From Saxidomus purpurata (taxonomy: Eukaryota; Mollusca; Bivalvia; Venerida; Veneridae), in contig JAFMSR010000017.1 of assembly GCA_022818135.1 (NCBI GenBank), positions 9,206,092 through 9,270,091 on the forward strand: a DNA stretch of 64,000 nucleotides, read 5' to 3'. The translations under genes were made by a program, and so were the position numbers. Positions 56,696-64,000 of this stretch are shown here, in pieces; position 1 is the stretch's first letter, and the number at the start of each line of letters is the position of its first letter. The notes below the pieces were generated by a model. That model saw only the letters and a list, made by a program, of their open reading frames with translations, did not search any database and was not told the DNA's origin.

Positions 56696-57670
56696 ACTAT
56701 AACAAGAACTATCTTTAAACAATAGGGCCATCTTGGCTCTATATCAAGATGGCCCTATATCACTAACCTGGCTACCATTGGCTGTAATACAAGTTCACCA
56801 ATAGCAGAAAAGGTCAATTTTGACGTTGGGATTCTGATTTAAACGTTCTTTGTAGAGGTCCACTACATAATGCTACATTCCAAATATTAGCTTCTGCCTT
56901 CTCGGGCAGGGTCAATTTTTACCTGGGGGTCATAATTTGAACAATATTGGTAGAGGTCAACTAGGCAATGCCACATGTTAAATATCTAAGCTATAGGTCT
57001 TGTGGTTTTAGAGAAGATTTTTAAAGTTTTTCCTATGGGATGTAAGTCTCTGTAAAAACAAGTGACCACCTGGGCGGGGTCAATTTTGACTTGGGAGTTA
57101 TAATTTGAACAATCTTTGTAGATGCCAACTAGGCAATGACACATGCCAAATATCTCAGCTCTTGGCATTGTGGATTCAGAGAAGAAGATTTCAAAGTGTT
57201 TCCAATATAAACCTATGTAAAAGCAACTGACCCCCTGGGCAGGGGGAGGGGGGTCATAACTTGTGCAATCTTCGTAGAGGTCCACCAACCAATGCAACAT
57301 GCCAAATATTTAAGCTCCGGGCCTTCCTGTTCTTGACAAAAAGATTTTTAAAGTTTTCCCCAGTTCTGCGTGTAATGTAGTCTAATTGTATGCAAGTCGA
57401 GATATTGTGTCATTTAATTTATACTAATTTATTTTAGCTCGATTTTGTATGGGCAATATCTTTCCTCTGCGATGTTATAGCGAGATTCTGGCCCATAACA
57501 AAAATATCTCAGAATTTGCTCAAGACGTCAATTATTCCAAAGACCTAAAACTAATAGGTTATTCTGACTACACTGAATGGAATTCTTTGAACAACTATGA
57601 GAGGGCTTCACGCAAGGAACATCACTGCCAAGTTTCATCAACATCGGCTTAGTGGTTTGAGAGATGTCGT

Positions 57671-58871
57671 TTGGGGATGGGTGACAGCACATATGAGAAA
57701 CTCTCTGATTCTCGGCTCGTCTGGTTGTGCCTGCGGTGTGGCCTCCCTAACTATTCCGGTCGCCTGATGGATTCACTGAATACCTTAGCAGATACCAACA
57801 GCTTCTCTACCATAGAACAGTATTCCTCTAATATCACACCTGACCATCACATATCAGACCTCATTAGCATCTCGGAACAAACTAACTCACCAAACAGATC
57901 ATACCATCATCTGAAACCTAATTTTACATCAACACCTAAAAATACTAAAATCACAGCAGAATCTCCTGAAAAAGTTCCAAAAAATGTAAACACTATCCCA
58001 TATAAAGCAACCACAAGAAAATTCAATGATGAACGTGTAACCATCTTGAATATAAATTGCAGATCAATAAGAAATAAAATTCCAGAATTTCACCTACTAT
58101 TGGACCAAATAAAACCTGATATAATAGCGTTCACTGAAACATGGTTGAAACCAAATATTTGTTCATTTGAAATATATTCCGAAAATAACCAATTCCAAGT
58201 TTTCAGAGATGATAGAACCAGTGGTAAAGGCGGTGGTGTAATGTTAGCTGTTTCTAATAGATTTGTTTGTGAAGAACAACCTGACTTAAAGGCTGATCCA
58301 GATTGTAATATAGTATGGACAAAATTAGCATTCCGGGGTCAAAACTATTTACTTATCAGCATTTTATAAACCTCATGAGAATGATCAAAATAGCCTGTCG
58401 TCCTTGTGGAAATCTCTACAGAATATACCTAGAAACAGTGTAGTTTGGATACTGGGCGATTTAAACATGCCTGATATAGATTGGACATCTGGTACAGTTA
58501 GGGATTCTTGTAAATTTAAATTATTATATGAGCAATTCCTGGAAAACCTCACAAATCACAACCTAGATCAAGTAGTAAAAGAACCCACAAGAGAAAACAA
58601 TGTTCTTGACTTATTCTTGACAAACCAGCCCTCACAAGTTCATTCCACCAAAATATTACCTAGTCTTGGATCGTCAGATCATAATATTGTCTTTCATGAA
58701 ATGAACATCAAAATTGGTAGACCTCTACAAGTAAAACATGAAATCAAACAATTTAAAAAGCCAACTGGAATTCATTCAAGTCTGATCTCTATGAATACTT
58801 TGAAGAGGTTTTTGATAAACTCCCATCTAATGACCCAAACATACTATGGGAAAAATTTAAAAATAAAATGA
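57671..58871 (+). pseudogene. LINE endonuclease region, frameshifted
   Basis: Two frames. The first (57671-58369) has the AP-endonuclease opening ILNINCRSIRNKIPEF, then PDIIAFTETWLKP and GKGGGVMLAV. The second (58368-58871) reads FYKPHEND, WILGDLNMPDIDW, LDLFLTN and the late motif SSDHNIVF. A one-base loss at about 58360 (ATTTTATAAACC) separates them. Catalytic-type residues N (LNIN), E (TETW), D and N (GDLN), and SDH are all visible. Such enzymes nick the target to prime reverse transcription. Start codons shown here are incidental because the element is 5'-truncated. Confidence 0.85.
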
Positions 58872-60855
58872 ATGAGCTATCTAAAAAACACATACCAACT
58901 AAAATGACCAAACCCAGAAGTGATCTTCCCTGGGTAACAAAAAGATCACTAAAATAATACATAAAAGAGATAAATTACACACTAAATGTAAAAAGGCTAA
59001 AGGAAAAGAACACTATAGTAAAATGAGACAACGACTTACTATTCTTAAAGCCACCATACAAAAAGAAATACGCAAATCATACTGGGAGTATTTAGAATCA
59101 GTAATCTTTTCTAATGACTCAGAGACTGGTAAAAACAAAAGTTCTATTCTTTTTGTAAAACATAAAAACAGACAATCATGGTGTTGCACCCTTAAAATCT
59201 GATCAGAAGGTAAAACTTATACCAAACTATCTGATAAAGCAACAATCTTAAACAAACAATTTGAACTCCGCCTTCTCAAAACCTAAACCAGTCAGTCTTA
59301 AACAACTTTTGTGAATTAAATCTCTTCAAAAATAACAAAATTCAGCAAGAAAATCAAATGAATGACATAGACATAACTGTAGAAGGTGTTTTGAAAATGC
59401 TCAGGGATCTAAATCCTAACAAGGCATCTGGACCGGATCAGCTGTCGCCAAGACTACTTAAAGAACTTTCTTCCGAAACAGCTCCTTTTTCTTACTAAAG
59501 TCTTTCAGAACTCACTGCGAACTGGTATAGTTCCAGATGACTGGAAAACTGCTATTGTTGCACCTGTATACAAAAAGGGCCCCAAACATAAAGCCAGCAA
59601 CTATCGACCGATCTCTTTGACTTGTATAGCCTCCAAACTAATGGAGCATATCATGGTCTCAAACATCATGCGCCATCTCGATAGCAACAATCTTCTCACA
59701 CCTTTTCAACATGGCTTTCGATCCAAACACAGCTGTGAGACTCAACTATTATCCTTTACACAAGAAATTTTTGACAATCTCCATCTGGAAAACAAACAGA
59801 TCTCATTGTAATGGATTTTTCAAAAGCTTTTGACAAGGTCGATCATCAACTTCTTCTCTATAAACTCATGAAACTTAGTATCAACAAAACATCTCTATCT
59901 TGGATTCAAAGTTTCCTTAGTAATCGTTCTCAATCAGTAGTAGTTGAAGGCTCACATTCTGATTCTTTACCAGTTCTGTCAGGGGTACCCCAGGGTTCTG
60001 TCTTGGGCCCGTGTCTATTCCTTTTGTTACATCAATGACCTGCCCGACTCTTGTTAAAAGTAGGATACGCTTTATTTGCTGATGACACAATCATATATCT
60101 CACCATCGACTCATCAGTAGACTCTAACAAACTTCAAGATGATTTAACAAAATTAGAAGAATGGGAGCGTAAATGGTCTATGGAATTCAATCCTGATAAA
60201 TGCGAAATCATAAGAATCTCAAAAAAAGAAAAACATCATCTTTCCAAATAAATTACACAATCAAGAACTAAAAACTAAGAAAATGCTAAATACCTTGGGA
60301 TTACCATCAGTGATGACCTTTTAGTTGGAAAAACATATTGAATCTACTTCTTCAAAAGCTAGTAACACTCTTAGATTCATAAAAAGAAATGTACAATGTA
60401 ACAACCGTAGTATCAAAGAAACTGCCTACGAAACATACGTCCGTCCACAGTTAGAATACTGTAATACCATATGGCACCCATGGCAGAAAAACTTATCATA
60501 TGAGATAGAAAAGGTGCAAAGGGCTGCAGCCAGATATGTTTTGAATGATTACTCTTACCAAAGCAGCGTAACATCAATGCTTGAAACTCTTAAATGGCAG
60601 ACTTTAGAACAGAGAAGAATACACACATCCCTAATAATGTTATATAAAATATCACACAACCTCGTCATTGTAGATCATAACCACCTGACTGTCTTAGAAA
60701 TCTTAACTATAACATACCATTTTCAAGAACTCAGTATCATATGAACTCCTTTTTTCCCTCGCACGATCAGATACTGGAACGCCTTGCCTTATAACATCAA
60801 GGACAGTGTGAATCTTCAGTGCTTCACATCTGGCCTAGACTCATATATGGACTAA
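58872..60855 (+). pseudogene. LINE reverse transcriptase region, multiply broken
   Basis: A linker (58872-59340) leads to NKASGPDQLSPRLLKEL, then DDWKTAIVAPVYKKG, SNYRPISLTCIASKLMEHI and FQHGFRSKHSCETQL. Motif A is MDFSKAFDKVDHQLL, motif B LSGVPQGSVLGP, and the catalytic motif C is FADDTIIYL, then KWSMEFNPDKCEIIRIS and KYLGI. The C-terminal part has YVRPQLEYCNTIWHPW, VQRAAARYV and RYWNALPYNI, ending at TAA 60853-60855. Stops or shifts near 58957, 59200, 59498, 59808, 60036, 60250 and 60320 make it non-functional. All core catalytic aspartates are still present, so decay is fairly recent. Confidence 0.85.
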
Positions 60856-61129
60856 TGTCATCGTCCTGCTTTTTATTTTTAACCAAGTTGTATATAGTAC
60901 TACTTTTTACTCTCTTAACACATGCATATCATGTAATTTAGCGTTTTCTTTTAACAACTGCCCCGACCTCCCAGTTATGATCAGAAATTGATTATTGGGA
61001 GTATCCCCGTAGATGTAGATGTAGATGTTTGAACGAAAACGTGGACAGACAACGTCAACGTGAGCTAAAAATCATGCACCCCACCCAATGACCCACCAAA
61101 GAAAAATAAGAATGTTAAGAGTACTACAC

Positions 61130-61303
61130 CAGGGCTAGCTCTGGCATTATCCAATGCCAATATTGGCTACAAAAATGTCAAATTGGCTCAAAAGAAATTG
61201 AATTGGCTACAACTTTTAAAGAAAGAATATGTTTTTTGTGCTACACAAACAGCGCCACATGGAAAAAAGGGCTCAAAGGAAAAATGGGTCAGAGCTAGCC
61301 CTG
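61130..61303. mobile_element. MITE, 174 bp, with 6-bp target duplication
   Basis: The left end CAGGGCTAGCTCTGGC and right end GTCAGAGCTAGCCCTG are inverted repeats (13 of 14 outermost bases match). CTACAC flanks both sides (61124-61129 and 61304-61309). The interior has ATTGGCTACAA repeated. It is non-coding; the superfamily is not determined. Confidence 0.7.
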
Positions 61304-61859
61304 CTACACTCCTTTCCTACGTAAGAAACTGCCAATTTTCTCACAAATATTTTTAAGCATACCCATTTTAATATTTTGATATAATTGTTAAATTACTATA
61401 AAACTTACAATCTAAAGACAGCTAAAACATGTACATAGTATATGGCGATCGTTCCGTACAAATGGCGTTTGTGTTTACTAAGGGAGGTAATCATGTCATG
61501 ACTTTACCACCAGATTTTTCTTTTACCACCAGATTAGATCAATTCGTCTCAAATACGTTATTTTCAACTAGATCTAACTTTATTTTGGAACTGAAAAAAA
61601 CGCATTATTTCTTTCTTGTCTCAAAAATTAACCACAATTATTCTTAATAAAAAAAATTATGTTAGATCTATCTAGAAATCTAAATAAAATAATTACCGTA
61701 AAGTGTCTTTTTATGCAGTGGACAATATGAATATCTTCACGGCCCTATATACGTATATGTAATTGATTCGGCACCAGTATCTTCTCTGGTACTTGTCTTA
61801 ATACAGGACTGGTTGTTTCTTCAATGATATCTCACAGGTAGTTAAAGCAACAGGGGCAG

Positions 61860-62090
61860 ATCAGTGGTCCAGTGGTAACACGCTGGACTTATTAATCCAT
61901 AGATTGCAGGTTCCATTCCCCGCTCCTCCACTAACATAACTAATGGTCTTTCGGATGAGACCTGAAAAACCGAGGTCCAGGCATGTTAAAGAACTAGATG
62001 GTGTCTTTGGATCAGGATTCATTCTGTATCTTGCACTATCCACCTGTAATAACTAATCTCTCCTGGGGGCATTGGTCATATGGATTATCC
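61860..62090 (+). mobile_element. tRNA-derived SINE (family S3) with conserved central domain
   Basis: TGGTCCAGTGGTAACACGCTGG is an A-box-like tRNA start (quoted here as 61867-61888), with a B-box-like GCAGGTTCCATTCCC. They are followed by TTTCGGATGAGACCTGAAAA, CCGAGGTCC and GTTAAAGAAC. This central stretch resembles domains shared by ancient metazoan SINE superfamilies. The tail fades at about 62090. Confidence 0.65.
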
Positions 62091-63470
62091 GGTATCAACA
62101 ATAAAAACTGATTTAGACAGATTCCTGTATTACATGTCACATGAACTAGTGTGCTTCTTGGTCACCCGCCCTATGTACTTAGTGTGTTTTCTGGTTATAA
62201 ATGTCATGGCCATGTGTCCAATAAGAATTTGGTTCAGTTTTGCGAAAAGCCTTAATACTAAATCTGATCATTACTTAAAGCTTATACAAAATAATTTGTT
62301 GTAAATTCCAATCTCGTCATTTTACATAGATTCCTGCTAACATTCAGGTATATTTTACATCTACTTTTTCCTTGTGAGTCCCCAAGTACTTTTGGTAAAA
62401 ATAACAGTGATTGCTTCTACAGGAATAAATATAACCAGTTTCATAACAATTTCTACACTCATTCTATGAATAAAACTCAATAGCCAATCTGGGCGTCATT
62501 TTCATGAAAATTTATCGTTAATTTAGGATGCAGTGAAAGTGTTTGTGTACAAAAACGTTCAGAACCGAATGAATGCGTTAAAAGGGAATGAATATGAAAA
62601 GATATAGTCCATAACAACATTCCATGTAGAATAGAAAATTCCTCATAATGGATAAAGAAGGAAGCTTATCATGTATACAGTGGACTCGCCACTACATGAC
62701 TGTAGTTTGTTACTGCCACATTATATGAAATTATTATCATTTCGAAATTATCAGTTTTACGGTAATTATATTGTTCTCCTTTTTGAGTAAATAAGGTAGT
62801 AGTCAGTGTAGTTGAAGCAGGAATTGTTCATGATTTTGAGGTGTTTAAAATAAGCTTGGTATATAAAGGATTGTGTATCGATAAATCGTCAATTGAGGTT
62901 TAGTTATTGACAGCTAAGTTGGTACATCATGACCCAGCTCGCCCGCCCCTTAAGAGTTTTGGACAGGTGACAGTGGGGCGCAATTCTTCTCTTTCATAAA
63001 TGAAATTATTGCAATCTTTTATCTATTCTTTTTCGTTTTTCAATGTTATAATGTCTGCATATAATTCATTAAAATTGTTACTCATAGAATTTTCCGTTGA
63101 TATTTTGAAATTCATTTGATCTTTAGTTTCGCTTCAGATACGATCGCCAAACACCAACACAGATGGACGAGGTCAAAACCAACAAAGGAAGAAATAAATT
63201 AACAATACTGAAATGCTTGCGAAAATCGTCAATGATATTAGCTGTCAATACAAAAGCCGAAACCTATTCTGGTGTTTTTCCTTTGATGTTTAACGTCTGA
63301 TAATGAAGGTAAGATAATTATTGATTTACTCACTGCTTTTGCAGGAGTACCTTACTTTTACTGTACTCTTGATTATTTGTTATAAACAAGAAACACATTT
63401 TCCTTCCATACAGATTATTTTATTTGCAAGAGCAACAATAGGTCACTGTACAACAATAGACATACATGAT
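62091..63470. other. Unassigned AT-rich stretch
   Basis: No domain, splice-bounded exon or known repeat was recognised. Confidence 0.4.
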
Positions 63471-63474
63471 CTGA

Positions 63475-63547
63475 TACAGCTGCTATTTACAATGTCTCAG
63501 TGACAGCTATATACAATCTCTCTGGTACAGCTATTTACAATCTCTAA
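63475..63547 (+). repeat. Three-copy short tandem repeat
   Basis: ACAGCTGCTATTTACAAT, ACAGCTATATACAATCTC and ACAGCTATTTACAATCTC occur at spacings of about 26 and 24 bases. Confidence 0.6.
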
Positions 63548-64000
63548 CAATAAAGAAAAACAAATAATAGGTATGATTTAACAAAAACTGTGATTTATAA
63601 AACAATGAGTAATCACAAGGTCTTCAAACTGACCCTGAATATTGGAAACACCTTTAAGATGTATTTCAGTCTGTATCTTCACTGAAATACATTAGCTCCC
63701 AAAACCCTGTTAACAGATATTATACCATAGATGTGCATATTTCATATCTGTTGTTTTAGATGTACTTCAAGGTAGACCTCAGTCACAAGTAAAGTGTTGG
63801 AGGACACTTAGTTGCAGGGAATTCATTGGTTAAAAGATGCAACAATGATAACATAATGTAATGGTAGATGCATGAAAAAGTTATCCTTTATTTACGCAAC
63901 ATACCCTATTGGAATATGGGTAACTTTAGTAACATAACTTTAAACTAAACAAGAAAGTTTCAGCAACTGATGACTTTCTAGTATATGTTATCTCCTAACA
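63548..64000. other. Unassigned window end
   Basis: Nothing recognisable on either strand. Confidence 0.4.

Larger units (their letters stand above)
57671..61027 (+). mobile_element. 5'-truncated non-LTR retrotransposon (Jockey/CR1-L2-like group)
   Basis: The order apurinic-type endonuclease, reverse transcriptase, C-terminal RYWNALP segment and 3' UTR is complete except for the 5' end. The first residues (RLVWLCLRCGLPNYS) look like the end of an N-terminal zinc-finger/PHD-like module, so the front is missing. At least six frameshifts or stops separate the pieces, so it is inactive. The 3' end is (GTAGAT)3 at 61009-61026 instead of poly-A. A GTTTG at each junction (57669-57673 and 61026-61030) may be a short target duplication. 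Clade assignment rests on motif order only. Confidence 0.85.
56719..61073 (+). mobile_element. R1 element split by a LINE insertion
   Basis: The left end AACAATAGGGCCATCTTGGC is followed by CTACCATTGGCTGTAATAC (subfamily of 18893) and three core units. The tail CAAGGAACATCACTGCCAAG and GAGATGTCGTTTG stops at about 57672. The remaining tail, TTTGAACGAAAACGTGGACA then GACAACGTCAACGTGAGCTA, resumes at 61027. The 3.36 kb between is the LINE. Confidence 0.7.

Overview
This window looks like animal nuclear DNA, most likely from a bivalve mollusc or a close lophotrochozoan relative; that assignment is inference. It is AT-rich and has no bacterial-style operons. It carries an intronless two-B-box TRIM-type gene of the kind expanded in molluscs, a non-LTR retrotransposon, tRNA-derived SINEs, and several families of short interspersed elements with internal tandem cores like those known from bivalve genomes. 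Most of it is mobile or tandem DNA; little is intact coding sequence.

Layout. 1-4490 and about 11095-18095 are two copies of an ancient segmental duplication. The left copy holds a decayed 3' half of a TRIM-like gene (1-950). The right copy belongs to the best gene in the window (10319-12020), a TRIM-like protein with two B-boxes, a coiled coil and a beta-propeller-like C-terminus. It is split by one extra T near 11094. The right copy was then invaded by TTAA-flanked miniature elements and tandem-core elements. 15.6-34.9 kb is a dense mosaic of at least five element families (called R1-R6 here), repeatedly nested, with SINEs and a few possible zinc-finger or terminal exon remnants on the minus strand.

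34983-36183 (minus) holds three exons of an importin-alpha (karyopherin-alpha 1/5/6 type) gene with correct splice signals. It also has a frameshift, and the exons between the second and third are missing, so it is probably a dying paralogue. 39.5-41.5 kb is an old, diverged duplicated shoulder. About 41560-53990 is a macrosatellite of eleven to twelve roughly 1.1-kb units, interrupted by a 500-bp homopolymer tract and by a unit that looks like a consensus chimera (assembly problems). 54640-56441 (minus) has three exon-like blocks of an unrecognised gene. 56719-61073 is an R1 element split by a 5'-truncated, frameshifted LINE (57671-61027). 61-62.1 kb has a clean MITE with target-site duplication and a SINE. 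The last 1.9 kb shows almost nothing.

The most notable pattern is that the R families, with unrelated cores, share architecture. They have similar 5' termini (ACAAGAG or CTAGA), a 145-190-bp tandem core, a GACGG/GACCG-rich segment, and a subterminal 3' hairpin. This suggests one mobilising machinery for many sequences, possibly a Helitron/Helentron-type system. No autonomous element is visible in the window.
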